Origin: Galbitalea sp036271795
GTDB taxonomy: Bacteria; Actinomycetota; Actinomycetes; Actinomycetales; Microbacteriaceae
Reading direction: 5' to 3'
Assembly: GCA_036271795.1 (NCBI GenBank)
Contig: DATAZY010000050.1
Coordinates: forward strand, 1-64,000
DNA length: 64,000 bases
This document shows positions 17,079 to 24,351 of the stretch, one piece after another. The notes beneath the pieces are model-generated. The model saw only the letters and a list, made by a program, of their open reading frames with translations, had not been told where the DNA came from and did not search any database. Made by a program: the position numbers and the translations under genes. Each line of letters opens with the position of its first letter. Position 1 is the first letter of the stretch.

Positions 17079-17961
17079 CCGGCATCGCGTGCGGCGTTGC
17101 TTCCTCAGGTAGTTCGACCGGATAAGCCTGGTCGAAATCGGCGGAACGTCCGACAGCCGCCCAGGCGCTCGCCTCCTCGAGTTGGCGATGCGAGTAGTCG
17201 AGTGCCATCTCGACCGCGTTCACGCCGAGCAGGAGGTGCGTCGGCCGGTTGTCGGAGTGCACGGTTCTTACGATGATCTCCGCCGCGCGCACCGGATCAC
17301 CCGCGGGGCCCGCTGGATTCTGACGCATCCGCGAATTCATCGCGCCCACGGTCTCTTCGTAACCGATCGGGACATCGTGCACGGTCATCGACGAGCCCGC
17401 CCAGTCCGTCGCAAAGCCGCTCGGCTCCACCACCATCACGGTAATGCCAAATGGAGCAGTCTCGACCTGCAGCACTCTGCTGAATCCATCGACCGCGAAC
17501 TTCGCGGCCTGATACGACGCGATTCCGGGCGATCCGCCCACTCGCCCACCGACGGATGAAAACTGCACGATTTGACCCCCGCCCTGAGACCTGAGAATCG
17601 GGATCGCGGCCTTGGACACGTTGTACACGCCCCAGAAATTGGTCTCGAACTGGGTGCGGAAATCCTCGTCGGACGTCGCCTCAATCGGTGCGACGTTGGC
17701 GTAACCCGCGTTGTTGACGACGACATCGAGACGTCCGAAGGCATCCTTCGCCCGGCGAAGGGCTTCGCCGACGGCGTTCGTGTCGGTCACGTCGAGCGCC
17801 AAAGGCAGGACCCGGTCGCCGAATTGTTCGGTTAGCTCCGCCAGCTGTTCCGGACGCCGGGCAGTGGCAGCGACACGATCGCCTGCAGAAAGAGCGGCAA
17901 CCGCAAGTGCGCGACCAAAGCCGCGCGATGAACCCGTTATGAACCATGATATTTCACTCAT
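17050..17961 (-). CDS. SDR family NAD(P)-dependent oxidoreductase (extended substrate loop)
   Basis: A 303-aa short-chain dehydrogenase: TGSSRGFG at 9-16, VNNAGYANV at 82-90, Ser135/136, Tyr150 and Lys154 (YQAAK). The C-terminal half resembles the group often annotated as 'SDR family oxidoreductase' near TetR regulators. It is divergent from the TetR gene at 18020, with only 58 bp between, and is probably its target. The substrate is unknown. Confidence 0.9.
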   Translation of the reverse strand: MSEISWFITGSSRGFGRALAVAALSAGDRVAATARRPEQLAELTEQFGDRVLPLALDVTDTNAVGEALRRAKDAFGRLDVVVNNAGYANVAPIEATSDEDFRTQFETNFWGVYNVSKAAIPILRSQGGGQIVQFSSVGGRVGGSPGIASYQAAKFAVDGFSRVLQVETAPFGITVMVVEPSGFATDWAGSSMTVHDVPIGYEETVGAMNSRMRQNPAGPAGDPVRAAEIIVRTVHSDNRPTHLLLGVNAVEMALDYSHRQLEEASAWAAVGRSADFDQAYPVELPEEATPHAMPVSARHSPPQ

Positions 17962-17978
17962 GGATTTAGTAAAACAGA

Positions 17979-18005
17979 GTTGTATTAATAATGCAACAGT
18001 GTTGC
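17979..18005. promoter_or_regulatory. Operator region between SDR and TetR genes
   Basis: Two overlapping dyads: an imperfect GTTG/CAAC repeat at 17979-17997 and a perfect GCAACA-G-TGTTGC at 17993-18005. A -10 box TACAAT (18008-18013) follows, ending 6 nt before the TetR ATG. Confidence 0.55.
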
Positions 18006-18019
18006 GCTACAATATAAGA

Positions 18020-18676
18020 ATGACGATCTCGGGCTTCGAACGTGCGCGCTCCGATGAGGCGAAAGCCCTGCGCGAGCGATCCATTCTGGATGCCGCGAGA
18101 CGCCTCGGCGAGGAGCGCGGAATACGAGAGGTCACCCTCACCGACATCGCCGGCGCGATCGGCATGCACAAGTCGGCGCTGTTAAGATACTTCGAAACCC
18201 GCGAACAGATCTTTCTGAGGCTGACCGCGACCGAGTGGGAGCACTGGTCAGCGAAACTGCAGATTGCGCTTTCGGCAGAGGATGCCGCGACCCCTGCGCG
18301 CATCGCGCGTGACTTCGCGCGAACGCTCACCGCGCGGCCGCTGTTCTGCGACCTGCTGGCACAAACTCCCCTCAATCTCGAGCGCAACGTGTCCATGGAT
18401 TCGGTGCGCGCCTTCAAGCTGGTCACGCACCGACAGGTGGACGCGATCATCGCAAACCTTCGTCAGCTACTACCCAGCATCACGCAGGAACAGGCACTCG
18501 ACGTCATCGCTACGGCGACGAGCATGGCTGGCGCCCAGTGGCAGATGGCGAATCCTGGACCGGAAGCCGCCGCTCTCTATCGGAGCGATCCCCGGCTCGC
18601 GCATGCGATCGTCGATCTCGAGCCACGCCTCGCGCGCGTGCTGCGGGCACTCATCGAGGGATTCCTCACCGAGTGA
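18020..18676 (+). CDS. TetR family transcriptional regulator
   Basis: A 218-aa protein from ATG 18020; the longer open frame upstream runs antisense through the SDR gene. The helix-turn-helix IREVTLTDIAGAIGMHKSAL then LRYFETREQIF (about residues 36-66) is canonical TetR. The TACAAT -10 box ends 6 nt upstream and no Shine-Dalgarno is present, so the mRNA is probably leaderless. It is probably the autorepressor of the divergent SDR gene. Confidence 0.88.
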   Translation: MTISGFERARSDEAKALRERSILDAARRLGEERGIREVTLTDIAGAIGMHKSALLRYFETREQIFLRLTATEWEHWSAKLQIALSAEDAATPARIARDFARTLTARPLFCDLLAQTPLNLERNVSMDSVRAFKLVTHRQVDAIIANLRQLLPSITQEQALDVIATATSMAGAQWQMANPGPEAAALYRSDPRLAHAIVDLEPRLARVLRALIEGFLTE

Positions 18677-18708
18677 CGTTGATCCAGACAACGTGCGATA
18701 GCGACCGA

Positions 18709-19082
18709 TGGTGGAGATGGGGGGAATTGAACCCCCGTCCACTGCTGTAATCCTGCGCCTTCTACGGGCGTAGCTTGTGAAGGCGCTTTACTCGGCTCTG
18801 ACCTTTGCCACAAGCATCTAGGTCAACGAGCCCAGCCTGAGTTCACGTCCCACGTAGCCCTAAGGCATAACTACGCAGCAATCTCTCTAGCTAATGCCGG
18901 AACCCGGGTAGAGAGCATTCCCGGACCGACAGACTTCTTAGTGCGCTCGCTTAGGCAGCGAGGGCGAAGTCAGTGCGTGATTTATTGGCACTTATTGTTT
19001 GCAGATGGCGTTAACGAGATAACCCTGCATCCTCGACCCGCTTCTCGCAGTTTTGCAGGCAATGTCGAAACCGATCATCCCC
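18709..19082 (-). ncRNA. ssrA: Transfer-messenger RNA (tmRNA)
   Basis: 374 nt on the minus strand. The 5' end GGGGATGATCGGTTTCGAC (from 19082) pairs with the 3' end CATCTCC before an encoded CCA (18709-18711), making the tRNA-like acceptor. The T-arm GGTTCAATTCC is present. The tag ORF (18951-18989) encodes ANKSRTDFALAA followed by TAA, with GCC as resume codon. Together with SmpB (30803-31279) it rescues stalled ribosomes and marks proteins for proteolysis. Pseudoknots were not folded. Confidence 0.95.
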
Positions 19083-19134
19083 ATGCACACCCATCTGTCC
19101 GTACCCGCCATTGGCGGACATGGGGAGAGGTGGG

Positions 19135-19162
19135 TCGCTATCGCACGCTGTTGAATTGTCAA
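19135..19162 (-). promoter_or_regulatory. Candidate tmRNA promoter
   Basis: On the minus strand TTGACA (19157-19162) is followed after 16 nt by TAGCGA (19135-19140). This would start a transcript about 45 nt before the mature tmRNA 5' end, consistent with RNase P trimming. The -10 match is weak. Confidence 0.45.
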
Positions 19163-19310
19163 ACCCGCGCGACCTGCGCGCAGCCCTACAGAATACAACA
19201 GGATCGCGTTGCTCGGCATTTCCTGACGCTTCGCGTGCCGAGGGGCTGGCATCGCTTCGGCCAATAGACTGGCTCCGCTGCGTTGAAACTTCCTAGCGAG
19301 GATGAAGGAT

Positions 19311-19670
19311 ATGTCAAACGTCACCGAGTCACTGGAACGCCTGATCGAGCTTGCGGGCGCACGAAGTGCGGCTCTCGTCGACAGTAGTTCTGGAATGGTC
19401 CTGGGCCACGCGGGGTCCGATGTCGGCCTCGACATTGCCGCTGCAGCTAACACGGAGGTGGTTCGCGCCCAGCTGAAGTCGATCGGGACACTGGGATCGA
19501 GCGACACCATCGACGACATCATCATTACCTTGAGCACCCAGTTCGATATTGTGAGGCCGCTCGCGGCGAACCCGTCGATCTTTCTTTACCTCGCCATGGA
19601 CAAAAACAAGTCGAACATGGCGCTCGCACGCTACAAAGTGACGGAGTGCGAGGAGCAGCTCGAACTGTAG
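19311..19670 (+). CDS. Roadblock/LC7 domain protein (copy 1 of module)
   Basis: A 119-aa single-domain protein from ATG 19311, chosen over ATG 19302 because GAGG at 19298-19301 is correctly spaced only for 19311. The fold pattern (SLERLIELAGARSAALVDSSSG, then repeated helix/strand, ending ARYKVTECEEQLEL) matches roadblock/LC7 proteins that act as GTPase partners (MglB, CvnB). It is 34% or so shorter than copy 2 but the two share the C-terminal NPSIF-YL-D--K--MARYK- pattern, so they are paralogues. It begins a same-strand module ending at 22166. Confidence 0.75.
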   Translation: MSNVTESLERLIELAGARSAALVDSSSGMVLGHAGSDVGLDIAAAANTEVVRAQLKSIGTLGSSDTIDDIIITLSTQFDIVRPLAANPSIFLYLAMDKNKSNMALARYKVTECEEQLEL

Positions 19671-19705
19671 CTCGAAGCGGCGACTCCGCCCAAAATCGAC
19701 ACGGC

Positions 19706-19733
19706 GTCCTCCAATGAGAGGACTGTGTCCTCC
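19706..19733 (+). repeat. Alternative hairpin between roadblock genes
   Basis: GAGGAC (19718-19723) can pair either with GTCCTC at 19706-19711 or with GTCCTC at 19727-19732, giving two mutually exclusive stems. A further weak stem CCCAC/GTGGG (19740-19751) follows. May be chance or a post-transcriptional control site. Confidence 0.3.
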
Positions 19734-19816
19734 TAAAGGCCCACAAGTGGGGGTTTCTGTCGCATCCATCGCTTGAAAGCATGGACTCATCAACCCGACA
19801 GATGAGGAAGTGCTCC

Positions 19817-20458
19817 GTGAGCGTTGAATCGCGTTCTCCCTTACGTGCCCGCCGTCGCTCCAACCGGGAGCCAGAGCACCTTGACTATTCCGAGCCCGAC
19901 TTCTCCTCGTGGGCAGCGCGGCTCGCCGACTACACCCCACCGACGCATGACCTCCTGGCAAATCCTTCCGCGACGGAACCCGCTGCCACAGAGTCAACGG
20001 CAACGAAGACTGCGACCGCCGCGACGGCGACCGCGGTAGCCACGGCGCCTGCGGTAGCCACGGCGCCTGCGGTAGCCACAGCGCCCGCTGTCGACGATCG
20101 TCCGAGCCTCGAAGACGTTCTCGAAAAGCTGCTGAGCTTCGATGGCGCAATGTGCGTCGCGCTTGTCGACAGCGAGACCGGCATGATCCTCGGTAAGGCC
20201 GGCTCGGGTGTCGAAATCGACCTGGCGGCGGCGGGCGCATCGGTTATCCTCCGCGCGCGACTCGCGAGCACCAGGGCGCTCGCGCCGAATGAACAGATCG
20301 ACGACGTGCTGATCTCGCTCACCAGCCAGGTTCAAATCATCCACCCGTTGCCGAGCAACCCGTCGATCTTCACCTACCTCATCGGAGACAAGGCCAAGGC
20401 GAGTCTCGCGATGGCGCGGTACAAGGCAACCGAGGCGGACCTCCAAATTCAACTGTAG
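19817..20458 (+). CDS. Roadblock/LC7 domain protein with long Ala/Thr-rich linker (copy 2)
   Basis: From GTG 19817 (GAGGAAG six nt upstream) 213 aa; starts at 19781 or 19802 lack a ribosome site. A basic, disordered N terminus (about 1-60) leads to a low-complexity Ala/Thr/Val/Pro linker (about 50-95) that contains three exact 6-residue repeats. The C-terminal roadblock domain (about 100-213) is paralogous to copy 1, sharing NPSIFTYL and MARYKATEADLQ. Basic tail plus linker suggests tethering to a partner or to membrane phospholipid; this is inference. Confidence 0.75.
   Translation: MSVESRSPLRARRRSNREPEHLDYSEPDFSSWAARLADYTPPTHDLLANPSATEPAATESTATKTATAATATAVATAPAVATAPAVATAPAVDDRPSLEDVLEKLLSFDGAMCVALVDSETGMILGKAGSGVEIDLAAAGASVILRARLASTRALAPNEQIDDVLISLTSQVQIIHPLPSNPSIFTYLIGDKAKASLAMARYKATEADLQIQL
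20033..20086 (+). repeat. 18-bp tandem repeat, three units
   Basis: Unit GCGGTAGCCACGGCGCCT repeated at 20033, 20051 and 20069 (third copy with two changes), encoding AVATAP three times in the linker of the second roadblock protein. In-frame repeat number could vary between strains. Confidence 0.9.
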
Positions 20459-20550
20459 GTCGGTGAGACCGCGAGCGTGCGGTTGCGGTGGCCGGACATC
20501 CGCATTTCGCCCGGTGATCGGATAGCAGGACACAAGAGCAAGGAAGAACC

Positions 20551-21207
20551 ATGACAGTTAACGCCAACCAAGTTGCCGAGGAACCGACGTCGGTATCGAC
20601 GGGCTTTCCCGTTACCGTGGGCTGGACCCAGGCGGCGATGGCGGTTTACTCGGTTCTGCGCTTGAACACCCCGGTGAACCTCAAGATGCTCATCGAGATG
20701 CACGGTCCGCTGCTGATCGATTTTCGCCACCACGCATTCTCCTGGTCCACGCCGCTCGACCAGTTCCCGGTGGACGCCGTTCATACCCGGCTGGAGACCG
20801 AACCCACCAGCGCCGACGCCCCGCCCTACTTTGAACTCCCCGGGCAGGACCTCGACGACCTGCTCTGGGAGATGGGGATCAACTCCTTCGGCGGCGCCCC
20901 CGCCTACTGGTTGCCCCCGGACGAGCGGTACAAGCTCACCCGCTGGCCCAACCTGACACGACACTCGCACAACCTGCGGCAGATGAGGATGATGGCAGTG
21001 CTGGGCAACACCTACGCAAGTACTGCCGAGCTTGCCGAGCTGGCCGGTGTCGAGGAGCTTGAGGCCCAGCGCCTGATCAACGCACTCAGCCTCATGCGCA
21101 TTCTTTCCCGCTCCTCGGTGGCTGTCGCAGTAGCGGTGCCCACCCAGACGGCCGCGGCCAAACGCCAAAGCCTCTTTGCCCGGCTTCGCAAGCGGCTGGG
21201 GCGGTGA
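20551..21207 (+). CDS. Unknown protein with C-terminal winged-helix-like domain in roadblock/GTPase module
   Basis: A 218-aa protein, start ATG 20551 preceded by AAGGAAG. Residues about 20-140 form an unrecognised domain rich in His/Pro/Trp (LIDFRHHAFSWSTPLDQFP). Residues about 145-190 (MAVLGNTYASTAELAELAGV then EELEAQRLINALSLMRIL) look like a winged helix or HTH, similar in style to the end of DUF742/CvnC-type or DUF4388-associated proteins. The C terminus is basic (KRQSLFARLRKRLGR). It stands where conservons carry CvnC and is 3 bp from the GTPase, so it is probably an adaptor or effector of the switch. No family is claimed. Confidence 0.6.
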   Translation: MTVNANQVAEEPTSVSTGFPVTVGWTQAAMAVYSVLRLNTPVNLKMLIEMHGPLLIDFRHHAFSWSTPLDQFPVDAVHTRLETEPTSADAPPYFELPGQDLDDLLWEMGINSFGGAPAYWLPPDERYKLTRWPNLTRHSHNLRQMRMMAVLGNTYASTAELAELAGVEELEAQRLINALSLMRILSRSSVAVAVAVPTQTAAAKRQSLFARLRKRLGR

Positions 21208-21210
21208 CGC

Positions 21211-21777
21211 GTGGCTGAACACGTCATACTCTTCACGGGTCCCATGGGAGCCGGCAAAACGACAGCAATCAAGAGCCTGAGCGACATCGACGTCGTCAGC
21301 ACCGAGGCCAACAATTCCGAGCGGCACGTCGTCGACAAGGCAACCACGACGGTCGCGCTTGATTACGGCGAAATTCTCATCGATGACGACGAGAAGGTCC
21401 GGCTCTACGGCATTCCGGGTCAGAAGCGATTCGACTTCATGTGGGCCATCCTCAAGGAGCGCGCCAAAGGTATGATCCTGCTCGTGAACAACGACGCTCC
21501 CGACCCGATCGAACAGATGCTCTCCTTCATCGACGACTTTCGCGAGCTCTACGATCGCGGTGGCGTGGTCGTCGGAGTCTCCCGTGCGGATGTGGTCGAC
21601 GGACCGACACTGAGCGACTTTTCCGACGCGCTGGAGCGAACAAACCCGGATCTGGTCATCCCGGTATTCACTGTCGACCCACGGGACCGCAATCAGATGG
21701 AGGATGTTTTGCTCACCCTAATTGCGAACATCGAGATGCGCGCGATGTTCGGCATGACGACGGCGGCGGCGCTGTGA
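21211..21777 (+). CDS. Small GTPase of the COG2229/CvnD-MglA type
   Basis: A 188-aa Ras-like GTPase from GTG 21211, 3 bp after the previous gene. P-loop GPMGAGKTT at 10-18; switch I threonines 45-47 in ATTTVALDYGE; switch II YGIPGQKRF (66-74) where the usual DxxG Asp is replaced, as in this family, while Gln71 is kept; G4 is SRAD (124-127) instead of NKxD. These changes are typical of conservon-type GTPases. It is expected to cycle with roadblock partners as activators or scaffolds. The next gene overlaps by GTGA. Confidence 0.85.
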   Translation: MAEHVILFTGPMGAGKTTAIKSLSDIDVVSTEANNSERHVVDKATTTVALDYGEILIDDDEKVRLYGIPGQKRFDFMWAILKERAKGMILLVNNDAPDPIEQMLSFIDDFRELYDRGGVVVGVSRADVVDGPTLSDFSDALERTNPDLVIPVFTVDPRDRNQMEDVLLTLIANIEMRAMFGMTTAAAL

Positions 21778-22166
21778 GCCCGGGTCTGCACACCAAGCCG
21801 GCGGTCGTGAAGGCCGCGTCGACTCTGCTCGCCGAAATGAAGGATGCGGCGAGTTCTCTCACCTATGCCGCCCTGCTCACCGACGACGGCTTCGACGTCG
21901 CCCGACTGCCGGGCGAGATCGACGGTGCGAGGTTCGCCGGGATGGCGAGCTCAATGCAGGCACTCGGCGACGCCGTGGCGCACGAATTGAAGATCGGCAC
22001 CAGCGAGTACATCATCATCGCGTCGGGTAAGGGCTACGTTGTGCAACTCCGGGTGCCCGGCCAGGAGCTCGTTTTGTCTGCCCTTTTTGATAACGATGCG
22101 ACGGTGGGAAACGCACTAGCCATCAGCCGATCGTTCGCCCAGAGAATGGCCGGCCTGCTCAAATAG
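21774..22166 (+). CDS. Roadblock/LC7-like protein (copy 3)
   Basis: A 130-aa protein starting at GTG 21774 inside a GTGA overlap with the GTPase stop, so translationally coupled to it. The pattern AASTLLAEMKDAASSLTYAALL, DGFDVARLP, IIIASGKGYVVQLRV fits a roadblock fold and is closer to stand-alone MglB/CvnB types than to copies 1 and 2. Coupling makes it the most likely direct GTPase partner. A GGCGG/CCGCC hairpin follows near 22175-22190, possibly ending the transcript. Confidence 0.7.
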   Translation: MSPGLHTKPAVVKAASTLLAEMKDAASSLTYAALLTDDGFDVARLPGEIDGARFAGMASSMQALGDAVAHELKIGTSEYIIIASGKGYVVQLRVPGQELVLSALFDNDATVGNALAISRSFAQRMAGLLK

Positions 22167-22285
22167 TGCCCTGTGTGGGCGGCATGTCCGCCATCCAACG
22201 CTGACAGCGGAAGACAGCGCGGTGACAGCGGTTCGAGGCGAGGATAGAACTCGAGCGCACGCGCGTTGGCAGAAGGGGGCGTCTC

Positions 22286-22795
22286 ATGTCCGTGACCACA
22301 GGTATCGCCGCGATGATCCACGACCCGGTTGGTCGTCCGAGTTCCCGGGCGGTGCGTTTCTGGACGCTTGACGCCATCGGTGGATGGACGTTCTTTGCCG
22401 CCCTCCAACTGCTCTGGATGCTCGTGGCCAACCTTTGGACCGACCCGATTCACCTGGGCGGACTCGCCCTCACGGTGCTCGTGGCGATCATTCACGTCTC
22501 GGTCATGCCGCGCTGGAGATACAGCATTCACCGCTGGGAGGTCACGGATGACGCGATTTTCGTCCGCTCGGGCTGGCTGACGCAGGAGACGCGTGTCGCG
22601 CCGATCTCTCGCCTCCAGACCGTCGATTCCCGCCGCGGACTCCTGTCCAGGATCATGGGGCTGACCACCGTGAAGATCACAACCGCCTCGTCGGCTGGAG
22701 CTCTGACAATTCACGCACTCGACGACGCCGTCGCCGAGGAGGTTGTCGCGAGACTTGCCGCCATCGCGCAGCAGAACGCGGGAGACGCGACATGA
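22286..22795 (+). CDS. Bacterial PH-domain membrane protein (YdbS-like)
   Basis: A 169-aa protein with two N-terminal membrane segments (about 27-70) followed by one bPH2 domain (about 75-160) with RWRYSIHRWEVTDDAIFVRSGWLTQETRVAPISRLQTVDSRRG in pieces typical of DUF304 (YSIHRWEVTDDAIFVRSG; VAPISRLQTVDSRRG). It overlaps its partner by ATGA. YdbS/YdbT pairs protect Bacillus against some bacteriocins; here the role is unknown. The preceding module is 119 bp upstream on the same strand. Confidence 0.88.
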   Translation: MSVTTGIAAMIHDPVGRPSSRAVRFWTLDAIGGWTFFAALQLLWMLVANLWTDPIHLGGLALTVLVAIIHVSVMPRWRYSIHRWEVTDDAIFVRSGWLTQETRVAPISRLQTVDSRRGLLSRIMGLTTVKITTASSAGALTIHALDDAVAEEVVARLAAIAQQNAGDAT

Positions 22796-24351
22796 GCGGC
22801 GCGGCTGAGGCTGCGCTGCCCACTGACGACGACAAGCCCGACGAGTCGACGCTCCCCTGGATTCGCCTCAATCCCCGGATGCTGCTGGTGCATCCACTGC
22901 GCGAAATCATCCGGTATCTTCCCCTCATTCTCGTCGCCCTGGTCGCCGGTTCGGTTGGCGGAGAACCATGGTGGGTCTATGTGCTGTCCAGTCTCGGCAT
23001 CGTCGTCGGAGTGCTGCGCTGGTTCACGACGAGCTATCGGATCACGGACAGCCACGTGCAGATCAAGCGAGGCATCCTGAATCGACAGCTCCTGTCGGTG
23101 CCGCGCGATCGAATTCGAAGCGTCGATGTTGACTCGACGATTCTCCATCGGATCTTCGGGCTCTCCGTCGTCAAGGTCGGCACCGGCGCCTCGCACGGTG
23201 TCGACAACCTCGAATTCAACGCCATGCGAAGCGGGGACGTGCCGGCATTCCGCAAAGAGATGCTCAGCCACGTGCCGCGGAATGCTGTCCCGCTCGCCGA
23301 TGCACCGGACGACGCGGATGTGGTGGTCCGCAACTTCAGCCGCTGGCGCCGGTCCTGGGTCAGGTACGCGCCGTTCACTCTTAGCGGTGTCAGTTCGATC
23401 GTCGTCGTCGTGTTCTTCGTGCTGCAGACACAGTTCTTCGAGAACGGCCTGCTGACCCGGATCCCGTTCGTCAAATACGAACTGGGGCAAATCGCGCACC
23501 TCCCAACTCTCACGCTTGTGGTCTGGTCAACGTGCATCATCGTGGTCGCGGCTTCCGTCGTCGCGGTCGTTCGCTACCTGCTCAGCTATTCGGGATTCTC
23601 GATCAGCCGGGTCGACCAGTCCACACTGCACATCACGCACGGGCTGCTGCACACCCGCCAGGTCACGCTCGACGAGCGACGGCTTCGTGGCATCCAACTG
23701 TCAGAGCCGCTGTCGCTGCGTGCGGTCGGAGGAGCCTGGACTCACGCGATCATGACGGGGCTGGGTCGCCAGCGCGGCGGTGTTGCGCTGATCTCGCCCC
23801 CGGGACCGCGCGATGAGGCGGTGCGAATCGCGACCGAGATCGTGAGCATCGAGGGGGCACTGACCGAGGAACTCATCCGGCACGGACGGCGCGCGCATCG
23901 GCGACGCTACACCCGTGCCGCCACCTTTGCGGTCGTCCTCGCACTCGTCGCGCTGGCCGCGCAACTGGTTGGCTTGGTGAGCCCGGCGGTCTGGTGGGCG
24001 TTTGTGGTGATCGTTCCGGGATCCGTGTTCCTGGCCTGGGATCGCTACCGCGGCCTCGGCCACTCACTTCTGCCGGGCTGGGTGGTCGGTCGGAGCGGCT
24101 CGTTGAATCGCAAGCGATTCGTACTTGCGACCGACGGGATCATCGGCTGGACCATCCGTCGCAGCTTCTTCCAGCGTCGTGCAGGGCTCGCGACCCTCAT
24201 TGCCACAACTGCTGCTGGCAAACACCGCTACGACCTCCCCGACCTGCCGTTCGAGGAGGTGTGGCCACTCATCGAGGCTGTCAACGCCCAGGTGATCGCC
24301 GTGCCGGATTCCCGCCAGACATCGCCGACACAACCCCTGCCGCGACGCTAG
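22792..24351 (+). CDS. Bacterial PH-domain membrane protein (YdbT-like, multiple bPH2 domains)
   Basis: A 519-aa membrane protein with paired TM segments alternating with PH domains: bPH2 #1 about 80-165 (TTSYRITDSHVQIKRGILN, then VPRDRIRSVDVDSTILHRIFG), #2 about 255-345 (SGFSISRVDQSTLHITHGLL), #3 about 420-500 (GWVVGRSGSLNRKRFVLATD). It forms a typical two-gene unit with the upstream YdbS-like protein. The final 71 bp overlap the AGE isomerase gene on the other strand. Confidence 0.88.
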   Translation: MSGAAEAALPTDDDKPDESTLPWIRLNPRMLLVHPLREIIRYLPLILVALVAGSVGGEPWWVYVLSSLGIVVGVLRWFTTSYRITDSHVQIKRGILNRQLLSVPRDRIRSVDVDSTILHRIFGLSVVKVGTGASHGVDNLEFNAMRSGDVPAFRKEMLSHVPRNAVPLADAPDDADVVVRNFSRWRRSWVRYAPFTLSGVSSIVVVVFFVLQTQFFENGLLTRIPFVKYELGQIAHLPTLTLVVWSTCIIVVAASVVAVVRYLLSYSGFSISRVDQSTLHITHGLLHTRQVTLDERRLRGIQLSEPLSLRAVGGAWTHAIMTGLGRQRGGVALISPPGPRDEAVRIATEIVSIEGALTEELIRHGRRAHRRRYTRAATFAVVLALVALAAQLVGLVSPAVWWAFVVIVPGSVFLAWDRYRGLGHSLLPGWVVGRSGSLNRKRFVLATDGIIGWTIRRSFFQRRAGLATLIATTAAGKHRYDLPDLPFEEVWPLIEAVNAQVIAVPDSRQTSPTQPLPRR

